Below, piece by piece: positions 31,323 through 43,145 of a stretch of 64,000 nucleotides of DNA. The stretch's first letter is position 1, and each line of letters starts with the position of its first letter. Both the position numbers and the translations under genes were made by a program. Location of the stretch: positions 5,084,001 through 5,148,000 of the forward strand of contig OZ316893.1 of the NCBI GenBank assembly GCA_973895155.1, written 5' to 3'. A model generated the notes under the pieces. It searched no databases. It was given only the letters and a program-made list of their open reading frames with translations, and was not told the DNA's origin. The DNA comes from Marsupella aquatica. Its lineage: Eukaryota > Marchantiophyta.

Positions 31323-32176
31323 GAAATCTAGAAAGTCTTGGTCGCAAGTGATACCTAGCCTTGGGAAGAAGAAAGGATCTGCTGATTTCCTGCAGGCTGG
31401 GTGAGTCTCTCAACAAATTTTGGTACAAGCTTCACAGCAAGTAGTGAACATTGTTGATCTCCCCTCCATGATATATAAATCTATATTTGTAGACTGAGGT
31501 CGTTATTAGCATTTTTATCATAAGACATGGTCACACAGCCGGATTCGCTGCCCTCATGAAAAGTCTAGTATTCTGCTGGATACGAACAAACATTGAGAAC
31601 CTATAATACAACTAGTATGAACGAATCTAAAAACCAGGTTGATGGAAATACATGTCCCGCGCCTCGTCAGCAATTATAGGCGCAGCTCATTAAGTATCCT
31701 GAAGAAAAAAACAGAGGGCAAGATATGTTAATTTCCTGTGGTTTTAGTTACTGAAATGGTCATGATGGATGAGGATTACAATCATTATCCCCGGATTTAA
31801 TTCTTACATTCAACACGTCATAGTGCTCCTAATTTGAAGGCTTGAACTTGAACATGACAACTTGTTAGGTGAAACAGTATTATTTTTTGGGAAAATACTA
31901 AATTACCCAACTTGTCACGCTTACCAAAATACCAATAAGACTTGTGAGATTAGACCCTTTGCAACTCTTTGGAAAATCCAAATTACATGCTCCTTGTGCA
32001 CAACCCCTCTATTGAAAGTAATGAAGAAAAACTCTACAATTGCTATGCCATATGGATGGTCAACATTGGCTATGATCTGTTGCTAGTCACCAGAGAGCGA
32101 GAGCACCTTGGCCTAGCCATTGCAAGGGTGTTTTTGAAAAAAAATCACTTTGGAAGTACTTAGATAATTTTACTAT
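31323..32176. other. Intergenic, 3' flank of the dehydrogenase gene
   Basis: No gene is recognised. 3' untranslated sequence is expected in the first few hundred bases. Confidence 0.4.
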
Positions 32177-32719
32177 TAACTTGTAACAGCTTTTTATTAT
32201 ACTACCCCCAAAACTGGTAGTTATTAGGATACTGCCCCCAAAACTAATATATTTAGTATACTGCCCCCCAAACCGTATCCCATCACTTTTAACCCGAGTA
32301 CTTGACCACTGCTATGTTCCGATTGGCCAAAAAGTAACCATAGTCGATGACCAACCTTACCACAGTATCATCTTCGCCCGGGCTCAAGGTGCAACCGTGT
32401 TTGATCAGTGTGTATGGGGTCGAAAGTGCCGCGCTCGCATTGGGGATTGCGGCCTGAAGTGGTTCTGACCCCATACACAGTGATCGAACACAGTTGCACC
32501 TTGGGCCCGGGCGAAGAAGATATTGCAATAAGGTTGACCTTAGGTCATCGACTATGGTTACTTTTTGGCCAATCGGAACACAGCAGTGGTCAAATACTCG
32601 GGTTAAAAGTGATGGGATACTGTTTGGGGGGCAGTATACTAAATATTTTAGTTTTGGGGGCAGTATCTTAATAACTACCAGTTTGGGGGGTAGTTTAGTA
32701 AAAAGCTGTAACTTGTAAT
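32177..32719. mobile_element. Fold-back MITE (Mutator-like) with 10-bp target duplication
   Basis: The element 32187-32709 (523 bp) begins CAGCTTTTTA and ends TAAAAAGCTG. Its halves are long inverted repeats of about 240 bp: CTACCCCCAAAACTGGTAGT, TACTGCCCCCAAAACTAA, CCATCACTTTTAACCCGAGT and TTCCGATTGGCCAAAAAGTA all return inverted on the right, leaving a short centre near 32440. TAACTTGTAA flanks both sides (32177-32186, 32710-32719). A 9-11 bp duplication points to a Mutator-type transposase supplied in trans. Transcription would give a long hairpin RNA. Confidence 0.9.
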
Positions 32720-34019
32720 GGTCATCTTGGAATTCTCCTTCTTCTTTTGGTTTTGTATCTTCTACACATGTGCTAAGTTTGTTGCAGTGTGTCCTGGCAG
32801 TTTGGGTCTGTTTTCTATTTGCCTCACTGGCCTTTGTTGCCTGGTTCTCAATTTGATCGGGTGCGCTGTGGCTCTTTCCGAATAAACAACTGCATGTATT
32901 GAGTCAGTGTGAAATCTATTTACTTACTAGAGGAAAGGCCACATGAGAGACTGTCAAAGTCAAGGAGAGTTCCCTCCAATTAAAAGTAGTTGGTCTCATT
33001 ATATTGGATCGACCATGGGATAGTCTCAAAGAAATGAACAAGTGGTGAGGCACTCTTGAGTCTTCGATGGACTTTGGAGTCAGACTTGTAACAAGGAGGG
33101 GAGACTATGGGAGCCCTGCTTTCCCAGACTACAGTAGTGGAGGTCATGTCCATGTGAGATTGACCATGGATTGCCTCGTGGGAAATATTCCTTATCATGC
33201 ATGGAAGCCGGGCACAAGATTGCAACAGTTTATTGACCTCATACAACCCAAGTTGATGTCTGGATCGGCCACCCAAATTCATTTTTTATTTAGAGATTAA
33301 ATGATATCGCTGAAAGACAAATTTTTATACATAGACCCCAATGGACCAAGCAACTCATATTATTGGTTTGAATTTTTCTTAACTAGAAAAGCAACGGAGA
33401 TTACAATATAGCTTGTCATTCTACAGTATCGATGTGGCATATGCACATATGGGTCCACACAATGGGTTATGTCATGACAGGGGTGTGTGGACCACTAGAG
33501 GGGATGCGAGGTGGGTACTCTTTTGTTTGTTTTGGTGGGGTAGGGGAGCATTTGGACTGAGCACTGACTTTTTGGCATCGAGGAGGTTGAGTACCAACAA
33601 CTTTGAGGGGGATTTCCGGTAAGAGGGAGTACTTGAGATGTGTGATGCTGATATTTTCTTATGCTATTAATTTAACTCGTAGAATAATTCTCACCTAGAA
33701 TGTAATTGGACTCCTGAGGAACTTTTAAGCAAGTGAATGCAAAGGTTCTTTTAATTCACCTGTTCAACTCCTGCATCTACTTTATCTATATGCAATCCAA
33801 CCATCATGAGGGGCCGACCATCTCACAAAATCTCCTGTTTTTTCTGTCTTTTTAATTCATTGGATTATCGGCTGCACAAAGTTTAGTTCAAGTGAGGGTG
33901 ACATAAAAACTGCTCCTGAGAGTTTGCAACCTTATTATAGAAAAGGGCCCCAGAACATATTTGGAACCCACATTGTACATTGTATTGTCCACTCTATTGC
34001 CACCACTTAGGTTTGGTCA
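32720..34019. other. Unrecognised intergenic DNA
   Basis: Only short frames are present and nothing is recognised. Confidence 0.4.
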
Positions 34020-34525
34020 GGGGCCTGGTTAAGAAGGAGGTGACTGAAAAAACAGACAGCACCAGCATGGGGGTGGGTGACCACAGGCAAGCGGAAAGCC
34101 AGAAGGCGAAGAGGGAAGGTGGGCTGGCAGTTTGGGCTGGAAAAACTCGGACAGGCAGGACTGGGAGGGAAGTAGTGCACATACAGGTAGAGGGGGAGCC
34201 AGTAAGGCAGGGGTGTGGAGGCAGCCCACATAGGAGGGAGGGTAAGGATGTTATGTTGGGGAAGGAGAGGGTAATAAGGGAGAGAAGGAAAAATGTCAAA
34301 AGAAGCGGGGGGGGGGGGAGGGCGGAAAAGAAGGGTAGACATAGGAGGGGGAGCAAGGGTGTTATGTTGAAGAAGGGAGAAGGTAATAAGCAAGAGAAGG
34401 ATAAATAGGAAATGAAGATAAGGGAAGGGAAGGGAAGGGGGAAGGGGGAAGGATAAATGGGAAAAGAAGATAAGGGAAGGGGAAAAAGAGGGGCCACAGG
34501 GAGAGAAGGGGAAAGAAGACAGTAC
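34020..34525. repeat. Purine-rich tract with internal duplication
   Basis: The plus strand is almost all A and G for about 500 bp. TAGGAGGGAGGGTAAGGATG near 34231 recurs as TAGGAGGGGGAGCAAGGGTG near 34340, each followed by TTATGTTG and GGTAATAAG, giving a unit of about 110 bp. A run of 12 G is at 34307-34318, and GGGAAGGGGAAGGGGGAAGG units lie near 34420-34450. Long minus-strand frames here are by-products of stop-codon scarcity. Confidence 0.7.
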
Positions 34526-37500
34526 ATGGGAGGAAGAGAGGGGGCCCAAGGGATTCGGTTTTGTTTTGCCCAACATGCCTTCATGAGGCTTGCTTTGGCT
34601 CTCACCCAAAGACTTGCAACTGCCTGCTAGAATAGACAATCCAAATCCCACCTCCAGAATTTGACCTCCTGCCCATACAACACAACCAGAACAAGATGTT
34701 CTATGATCTGCATCCAATTTTGTGACCAGAAAGTTGATATCTCACATTAATAGCTCCTGGGTATCTAGGCCTAAACAAAGTAGTGTCCCCCATCACGGCA
34801 TTCACGAGTTGAAGGCTTTGGTTACGTGATTGTTTCCTGAAAGCCTCTGATTGTATCTCTCCCAGTTCAGATGCAAGGCGATCTGGTCCCTTGTATGTTG
34901 CTCTAGTAAAGTGGAGAGCAGGGGGAAATTAAGACATACAAGCGACCAGATCGCCCTTGCCCGCTGCCAAATTTCTCTTCCAGGCTCTAGTCGCCCCAAT
35001 AATTTTTGAAGGTGCCAGTCTATCTTTGATAAAAACGATCCAGGGCAAGTAAAAATGGAAGAAAATTTATCTTAGGTGAACCAAGTGTATAAATTATTGG
35101 GCTACAAGTCAGGAGAAATTATAATATGGATAATTAAGTGTGTAACACATAATACCATATTGATTTCTAGCTTGGAGTACAATAGTTCATATACTAGCCC
35201 ATCTAATAAATCTTTTACACACATCTGCTGTAGCAGCCTCGCAAACTGGAATAATCCAGTAATAAAAGCCTCAATTTGAAGCCTCAGTGTGAAATAGGTT
35301 CGGGGAGGGCTTGGGGAAAAATCGTTTGATCAAATTGGATGAGTGCAGCCTGGGGTCCTCTCGAGTCATGCTTAGGGTCCTCATCGAGTGCATATAACCT
35401 TTCACTTTCGTGGTCACTCTCCATTTCCCCCTTTATCATTACGTCCACTTCGACGACTCCATCGCATTTTTCTATTCGAGATATACGTTTCAGAATGATG
35501 ACGTGCACGCATCTACTCATGAAAGAAGCTTTCCTCGTTCGGGGCGCGGTCCAGCGGAAGAAATATCACCATGGCGTTGTCTTCGCCTGCCAACAAGGAC
35601 AAGAAAGAATCGTTCTACCTACAGAGGCTCCGACTCTGGCCGGTAGGAGCCCGGTGCCTACATGGCAAGTTCATCCTAGCACTGCCTAATTTTGGACTAC
35701 GTTCACCTTGTTCTTTCCCCAACTCCTCCGCTTGGTGCGTTGCCCTCTCGACGAAGTTAAGACCGAGAAGGATCGCATGTTCTTATCCAAAAGATATTCC
35801 AGGTATTCTTCGTGATGGATGGAATAGTCGCCTGTTCCTTCGGTTGCGGACCCAATAATTACTCGTCTGCATGCCGCTGCCATGCCGAATTATTCGATGC
35901 TCTAAAACTAAGTTCTGTTCAGGTTTAGGTCGCGAACATCTGAAACATTCGAAACCTGACTTCGTCTGCCTATCACGTTGGCCTTCACGGTAGCTGAGGG
36001 GGCACTCACCTGGCGCAGAAAGAGGGTCGAGATTGTCCGTGCCATGCTTTCCAGTCTGATCTACTACTACTTCGAAGACATTGACTAGCAGACTCGAGTT
36101 TACTTCTTGAAGAATCCGAAAATTGTCGTCAACACGCGGAAAATTAGCCGAAAGAAGAGATTAGGGGTTCATCTTGGAGCGACCGCCATGGCTCAGGTAT
36201 TTGCTAAATTCGCCATGGCTCAGGAACTTGCTAAATTGCTGGGAAGGGCCAGTGGCAGAAAAGTTTTCCCTCAAATTAGATCCGCAGCGTTCGTTGTTAA
36301 CATAGATTTATTATCTGAGTAATGAGGCATGTGGATGCTCGCAAAATTTCCCGACGACAACTCCGCATCGACACTATTGTCGAACGGAAGGTACCGGAGA
36401 TCAAACGGCAGAGTTCCCTTACCATTAAGTGAATCAATTGATAGCATCTCCCACAATCGACCCTGCCAGAACAAGAGAGATTTGTGTGTCCCCAAGCGGT
36501 TTACGTTCCCCATCGATGTCACTGCTAACCAAGTCAATAAGAAAAACATGTGAACGTAATGCGAACTTCGAAGACATCAGGCGACACTTTCGGAGAACTA
36601 ACTCGTCGTCCTAAATATTCCCAAAAACTTCACGCAAGTTGTTCAAGGACTCGAGCTAACATTGAAACATTACTAGCCAAGATACTTTGGGCAAAACCAC
36701 CTTACCTTAGTTGGATGCCCTAAAAGTACTGCAGATACCACTTCGAAAACCGATCTCCGAGATCACCTCACTGATTATGTAAGTAAGTACTTACATAATT
36801 TCTGAGAATGACAAAGCAGATGGAAGTCAAATTCACCGAAAAAGTATACAGAACATGCTCGTCGCACAGGAAGAACGCATGCAAAAGGTGAACACGCAAA
36901 AAGGACAGCAATAAGTCACAAGACTACAGCCTCTGACCCTCCGATGGACCACACCAAGGCGAATTACTTTTAATCAAATGGCCGTAAGTCTAGGCTATTT
37001 CCATCCCGTTAACCTACCGCTATTTCAGGCTCACGAAAATAACTACCGGACATCGTAGCGTTTATACCATGGATACACCTATACCAATGTTTCTCCGGAC
37101 GTCAGTTCGGAGACAGACAATCCTGACCTCCGAATCCTGAAATACTCGGACACGCAGGATAAGTCAGTAACAATGACCGAGACAACGAAAATATCACCCT
37201 AACAAGACCACACAAACCGAGAACAGTAGCCTATACTGGTTAATGACAACAAAATCCTAGACTGGGCAGACACGAGATCTCCCGATGAAATTGCGACCCA
37301 GATGACAATCTAGTGCATAAGAACGACCGAGTCTATTCGAATTCCCAGACCAAATAGACCTGTGCAAAATCAATGAGCTAGAAAGAGTTTAGGTAGTCAA
37401 GTCGGTCGGAGGACAAGAAGACTTGCCGGATCTTCCGAAGAGGAAAGATACAGAACGCATTCCCCCCACCGACTTCCCTCCTTGGCAAGATCATCAACGA

Positions 37501-38015
37501 GAAACAATCACACATGCATCAATCCTACTAACAGCCTCTAAACTAATTCATCCATCATTCATTCACAAGCAGTTACTTCAAATAATATTATAATTAAAGC
37601 CTTCTCGAGTCCGATACGCTTCTAGTAATTGCCTAATTCCAACACCTTCAAACCGAAGCATTAGTGGCTCTATTATTACTGGTGCAAGTTCTATAGTAGT
37701 AGTTGAGATCGCTAACTGCCTCATCATCAACCTATGCACACACTAGTATAGTAGTAATCCTCAAAATATGCCCGACCACATGCAGCAACGAGCCTCTTGC
37801 ATTCCCGGAAGAAATTCCTGCCGCTCCCTCAGTTGCCCGACGTTCAGTACCAATCCGTCGCAATCTGTCCAAGACTCACAACCAAACAGCCACCTCGGTG
37901 ACAGACCGGTGACCACACGAGGCTCTCCTGCGGGTCTACATCTTGCAAGCGGCTGAACCGCTTCCACAGCTAATCCAACCTGTCAACACCTTCCCACCTG
38001 CCGTCGCAAAGCCAC
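34526..38015. other. Intergenic DNA with small repeats; possible orphan exon near 35572
   Basis: ATCACCATGGCG at 35566-35577 is a strong start context opening MALSSPANKDKKESFYLQRL, which looks coding but fades after about 25 codons; no family is recognised. 36185-36238 is a 27-bp tandem duplication (GCCATGGCTCAGGTATTTGC and GCCATGGCTCAGGAACTTGC). 36774-36799 is a perfect palindrome, ATTATGTAAGTA-AG-TACTTACATAAT. The rest is unrecognised. Confidence 0.35.
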
Positions 38016-38873
38016 TTAGATGGCCAGCACTAAGCCTGGAATGGATTTGCCCTCCTTGCTTTTCCAGAGCTGGCTCTGCCAGACGGTGTTGCAGGGATAG
38101 CCCTGCACCAGGCTGGCGGTGGGAAGGCTCTGCTTTAGGTCCGTGACCAGAACCCCGGTGTTGAAGTACTCACGCAGCTGAATGATGAGCCCGTCTTTAA
38201 CCGTCCATATGTGGACCCAGAACAAGTTGCGTTTTGTAGGGTGCTTGCCCTCTACGAACACCTTGTTGTCGTGCGAGAAGAACCGCACTGGGTGGAAGGG
38301 GAAAGAATCACAGGAGGTGACTCCTGTGAGCAATCGCATCATATGATCCTGGCGGGGCGGCCCATGGAACCAGTAGTCCAGATCCGGAACAATCAGCTTG
38401 CTCACCAGGAGCTGAGCATCCGCGTCACTGAGCGCCTTGTACAGCGCTCGAATCACCCCCTCATTGGCTATCGCCTCTTCCGCTTCCAGAGCTATCTCGG
38501 TCGCCAGATCTTCGAAAAAAAGCTTCCACGCACGAACAACAATCCACACAACCCTCGAAGGCAACGCGCGCGCAAAAGCTTCGACAACAGAAGCCGAAAT
38601 AGGTGACAAACGAAGGGAGGGAACAACACAAAACCGGCCTGCAAAGTCCAACCCAAGAAGAACCAACCGTCCGACCACTGCACAAAGCCGGAGCACGGAA
38701 TCGCCCAAATGATCGGAGATTTGGAGCGAAGGTTTGAGATTTCGGGGAGCGTCGACGGGCGACGGGCGATCTGCTCTACTCTGGCGCGAGATGCGGGGGC
38801 TGACAGACGACGACAGAAGAGCCCGGGGAGCGGCTGAGCCCGAGGACGAGGATGAGGAGGAGGTCCAACGCAA
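38016..38873 (-). CDS. Wound-induced protein 1 (WI12)/SnoaL-like protein
   Basis: An uninterrupted 285-codon frame on the minus strand with TAA at 38016-38018. The C-terminal 150 residues match the plant WI12 family (NTF2/SnoaL-like fold): VIRALYKALSDADAQLL, PDLDYWFHGPP, MMRLLTG, FVEGKHPTKRNLFWVHIWTV, QLREYFNTGVLVTDL, TVWQSQLWKS and KSIPGLVLAI. WI12-family genes respond to wounding, salt and hormones and have been linked to cell-wall reinforcement; no enzyme activity is established. The first 130 residues are extra: a serine/arginine-rich start (MRWTSSSSSSSGSAAPRA) resembling a chloroplast transit peptide, then a helical segment SRVVWIVVRAWKLFFEDLAT. The 5' part is GC-rich. If translation starts elsewhere the leader could be partly untranslated. 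Looks intact. Confidence 0.8.
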   Translation of the reverse strand: MRWTSSSSSSSGSAAPRALLSSSVSPRISRQSRADRPSPVDAPRNLKPSLQISDHLGDSVLRLCAVVGRLVLLGLDFAGRFCVVPSLRLSPISASVVEAFARALPSRVVWIVVRAWKLFFEDLATEIALEAEEAIANEGVIRALYKALSDADAQLLVSKLIVPDLDYWFHGPPRQDHMMRLLTGVTSCDSFPFHPVRFFSHDNKVFVEGKHPTKRNLFWVHIWTVKDGLIIQLREYFNTGVLVTDLKQSLPTASLVQGYPCNTVWQSQLWKSKEGKSIPGLVLAI

Positions 38874-39854
38874 TCGGAGAAGAAGAGACTGAGGACGCTC
38901 CTTCTAACAAAGGCGAGTTATTAAAGCTCCCCCCGCCCGAGCTGTTCCTCGCGAACAGCCATGCATCCTGGACTGGACACCCACGTCCCCCATTCCCCCA
39001 ACCCCAGAGCCCAGTCCCGCCCAACGAACCGACCAACCATCCATCGCGCGGCCCCACTTGGCCTTGATCCTCACGCCACGGCAACTATGAACAAAAGAAA
39101 CCTCATTCTTATATATATTTATTTATTTATTTATTTAATATATTTACGTATTTCACTAATCTATCCCCCAAAATGACTCTTTTTTCTAACCTCTCCCCCC
39201 ATTTATTTTAATTACATAGTTGAACCCCTTTTGTATAGAGGGTATGACAGACTGAGAATAACTGTCAATTTGGGAGAAAAGGTAATCAAACAATATATAT
39301 ATATATATATATACTACCAGAAACAATTTGAAGCCCAGTTAGTCCTCCAAGTTGGACACAGTGCTCCCATGGATCACATTTTGGTGGTCCTTTGGATTTT
39401 TGGGCTTCAGATTATGAGTCTTACTATTATTTTTGGTTTTTCACCTGCAAAGCAACTAGAGAAGGAGGAGACATGAACAAACACAAGTCTAATATATTTA
39501 ATATTAACACAATGAAAATTAATCTAATCTAATTTACCCCTCCACATTCCATGATGAATAAACTCAATCAAAATAGCCAAAACTTTACTGTCACTTTGGC
39601 ATAGTAGGGGCATAGTAGGACATGTCGCTTACCTCCTCCACCAGCACCTCCTCAAAGCTAACAAAATATTTGAATTTGTAAACTTCAGGTTATTACAATT
39701 AAGCTCAAATTTTGGGAAATGTGGTTCATGAGGGTTTTAAAAGACCAACATTGTGGTCCGTGTGAGCATCATTTTTGCGTCCAACGGGGTGACTGGATTT
39801 CACAGACGAGAGATCCAATCAATACTACTACAAACAATAGAAACCTTGAAAATA
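38874..39854. other. Upstream region of the WI12-like gene with simple repeats
   Basis: GC-rich up to about 39070 (likely promoter and leader), then AT-rich with an (ATTT)n tract at 39117-39137 and (AT)n at 39293-39313. No other gene is seen. Confidence 0.5.
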
Positions 39855-40480
39855 TACATGTACAGTGCCAAAAACAAAGGGCGCCCAACCGGGAGATAGG
39901 ATTCCACAAAAGAGAGACACAATCAAGGTGAAGAAACACATGAGACAACAAACCCAACAGACCCAGGCAGAAGCCCGGCACAACAACACCAGAACAAAGG
40001 AGAAACCTAAGTCTTACCTATTGGTAAACTGAAGAGCCTAGTATAGGTCCATAGTGAATTGCATAGGTGATCGAGTTAAGCAAAGGAATCCAACTAGAGC
40101 CCTAACCTGAACCGCCTCACCCCTATGTTGAATAGGGAATGCCTGAGCCCACTGAAGAGAGACAGACACCTGCTGTCTAAAGAAAACCATGGAGACCCAA
40201 ACCTAGGGATAGGACCTTTCCTCAACTTAATGAAGTGTGCAAGATCATAAGAAATAATCAAAGATTTGAGTGTAGAGCCTCAAAGACCTCCACAACAAAA
40301 GCGTACAATAGGTCTTTTGGGTACTGCATGCATAAGCCTCCTCTAGCTTTAAGGTGTGCAACCCTGGCAGCAGAGCCTCCTCTTTTAAGGTGTGTAACCC
40401 TGGCAGCGGTGTGGTCTGGCACATGGCGTGGTGTCACAACATTGGTCCCACTAGTAAGGGCAATGACCACAAAATAATTT
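39855..40480 (-). mobile_element. LINE 3' fragment with endonuclease-like peptide (copy 1)
   Basis: On the minus strand, 40470-40258 reads VIALTSGTNVV, RHVPDHTAARVTHLK and LLYAFVVEVFEALHSNL. This aligns by eye with VIVADPTGAAHVPGHAVAKT and LFYPFALEVFGALHPTF in the fragment at 49058-50445. It contains an internal tandem duplication (ARVTHLK / ARVAHLK). The sequence then runs through a pyrimidine-rich 3' tail to TTTTTGGCACTGTACATGTA at about 39877-39856, the shared LINE 3' terminus. Confidence 0.5.
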
Positions 40481-40931
40481 TGTCCTGTGAATTTATAAGC
40501 ATCTTTGAGTAAAGATTTGCCATTTCTAAAAGGCGTATCAGAATTTATAAATCAGGGAAAAACAAAGTACAATGAAAGGAAAGAAAAATAGATCCAAAGA
40601 GGACAAACACTATTTCAGTCTCATAGTATTTTTTCAATAAAAAATGACAGCTGTATTTTGGACCACACACTATTTTGGACCGCAAAGAGTTCTGTCATAT
40701 AAGGTTAAAATATTCTATGCATCCTTTTGAGAGTAGTAGTTATTTCCTAAAATGACAAATAACTAAGAATTTATGGAGGACCTAAACTACTGGATTGGGA
40801 CTAGGGTACTAGTCTGGCTTCCTAACCACAGTATACAATGCTTTAAAAAAAGTGAGAACAGGAGAATAATAGTGAGGCCCTCATGCCACTAGTCTTTGTG
40901 AAATTTCAGAGCTGATTTCCAAGCATATGGT

Positions 40932-40940
40932 GTAAACATT
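40932..40940. repeat. LINE target-site duplication GTAAACATT (left)
   Basis: Repeated at 43137-43145 at the other end of the insertion. Confidence 0.75.
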
Positions 40941-43136
40941 TTTTTTTTTTAAAAAATTTCAAACAAGGCAGAAACCCCAAACCGCCCACCCAGCGACAAA
41001 AGCCCCCCGGGCAGGAACAAACCGCGGCCAACGGAACAGCAAGCCAAGAACGCGCCAACTAATCAGGCAAGGGGCCAAAAACTGCCAACTGGTCCAGTTC
41101 CACTCATTCCCCCGATCATCTTTACCTCTAATCCTAGTGTTCCTAGAGCTACAATTTCTCTCACTCCTAGCGCCCCACCCGTGATAAGAGCAATTAATCC
41201 GCGTGTTCTGTCTGTAATGGCCCATATAAGTCTCGTCACACCAGTGTCCAGGAACCCAAAACTCACTCATCCTCTCCATCATTCACATCCGAGCCAAGAG
41301 AGACAGGACTACCAGTCTATTCCCAAGGTTTAAGAACAGTCATTAATTGATCAGTGACGGTTCTAATCTGTTTGCTTTTCCTTTCGGAAATGCAGTTGTC
41401 CTGCATAGTCTTCAGATGTTGAGCAGTGTGTCGTAGGATCACCCATCCTGGGGTTCTGCCCAAGAACTGGGAATAGGTGGCGGCGTTGCGTTCCTTCCAA
41501 ATGTTGTTGCAGAATTCCATGATCAGGATCAGGCGGCCAGGTTTGCACTTATGTGTGTGGATGGCATTACTGATGGCGTTGAACAGGGAAGTAATAGGGA
41601 AGCTGAGGGCGATGGAGTGTTGGACAAGGGTGTGTACCTCCTGCCATCTAGTATTCACCTTGTTGCAGCTGAAAAACAGATGTTCAGTGTGCTCAAAACT
41701 CATGTTGCATCGGGAGCAGATGCCACTGCAGACCTTCCAGTGGCTGCCCCTCCCGTTGGTGAAGAAACCGTGGTTGAGTAGTCTCCAAACAAAGAATCTT
41801 ACCTTGGGAATGGACCAGCCCATCCAGAGTTTTTTCCACTTCACTTGCCAACTCCCTTGAGTACCCAGTTGTCCCCGTGGTTGTCCCCATCTTCTATTCA
41901 GCTTGGTGATGTCCTGTGTCGTGGGGCGGGTGCTCTTGACCCACATTCTGTTCGGGAACCTCCATCCTCTGTTTTTCCCCTCCCATGTCCACTGCCACGC
42001 AGTGCAATCTGCTAAGCTTTGGTTACTCAGTCCGCTGCACTCCCTTAGTCTAGAGTGGAACCTGGTAAATGCATCCTGTCCATTAGGTCTGTTGTTCCGT
42101 ACCCTGGAGTGTATGCCTCTGTGCCCCATCCACTGTGCGGTGTCCATAGATCAGTCAGTTGTTTGATCTGTCTAGTAGCCAGGTAACGTCTCAAGGCCAT
42201 GCCTTCCGTATCCGAGATGTGTATGTTGCGAGAGTAGAGCATGACGGTCTGTTCAGTAGTGAGGGAGGCAGGAAGTTGACCCGTCCCAAAGTTGAATCTG
42301 AGATGCTTGCTCTTCTGATTCCATCCTGTCAACAGACTCTTAAGTGTGGGCGATCCTTTTACCGTACGATCCTCACACAAGAGCAAAGCTTCCGTTGGAG
42401 TCCACTGTCTACGTTCCTTCTTCCCAGCTCCGGTGTTGAGCCCTTTCTTGATGATTTTCTTTGCCATCCGTACCCACTCTTTGTTCTCTCCCATTAAGAT
42501 CTTAACAACGTGGCGCATTTTCAAAGCCTGAGCCTGTTCAGTGAATGGTAAAATGCCCAGACCCCCAAGCTCCTTGGGCATGGTGATGGTCTTCCATGCG
42601 ATCAGTGCTTTCTTGTGACCCTGGGCCGCGGTGTACCCCCAAAGGAACCTCCGGCACAGCTTTTCAAGTTCCTTGTATCCCGACGCCTTCAGATCCAGCA
42701 TCATCAAGTGGTAGGTGGGAATGGCCCGTAGCACATGCTTGAGTAAAATAGCCCTCCCCGCCATCGTCAAGCTCCGATTGGACCAGTGGAATAGCCTCTT
42801 CCTCACTATCCCAAGTAGAAATTCAGTCTCTTGGGAGGGACGAATCTTGTACCCAATAGGGCACCCCTGGTACTCAATGGTTTCCCCGGGCATAGCGATT
42901 TTGCAACCTGTACCAATAAACCAGTCCGGATAAACATCCCCAACCAGATATAGGGGAACGATCCGTGATTTGTGAATGTTCAGCATGGCCCCAGAGACCT
43001 TCTCGTACAAAAGAATAGTGTCACGTGCAGTATTGAACTCTTCTTCGGTGGCTGTTAGAAAAAGGCCTGTATCGTCAGCGAATAACTGGTGACAAAGTTT
43101 GCTCCCATCCGGCAGAGGCATCCCTTTCAGTTTAGG
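40941..43136 (-). mobile_element. 5'-truncated L1-type LINE
   Basis: The poly-T at 40941-40950 is the poly(A) tail of a minus-strand insertion, and GTAAACATT flanks both ends. Coding starts inside the reverse transcriptase at the catalytic box (KLCHQLFADDTGLFL, 43105-43060), so only the C-terminal half was copied. RT thumb-like sequence (YQGCPIGYKIRP, SLTMAGRAILLKHVLRAIP) runs to 42045. A zinc-binding RT domain (zf-RVT: KWKKLWMGWSIPKVRFFVWR, CSRC, HTEHLFFSC) lies in another frame, 42147-41317, so there is a frameshift in the overlap 42045-42147. The remaining 370 bp are 3' untranslated. Confidence 0.9.
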
Positions 43137-43145
43137 GTAAACATT
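43137..43145. repeat. LINE target-site duplication GTAAACATT (right)
   Basis: Matches 40932-40940. Confidence 0.75.

Noticed and set aside
33980-34717. Long frames of 140-236 codons on both strands
   Set aside because: They are a by-product of the purine-rich tract, which lacks stop codons; the composition is proline/serine/leucine or lysine/glycine low complexity.
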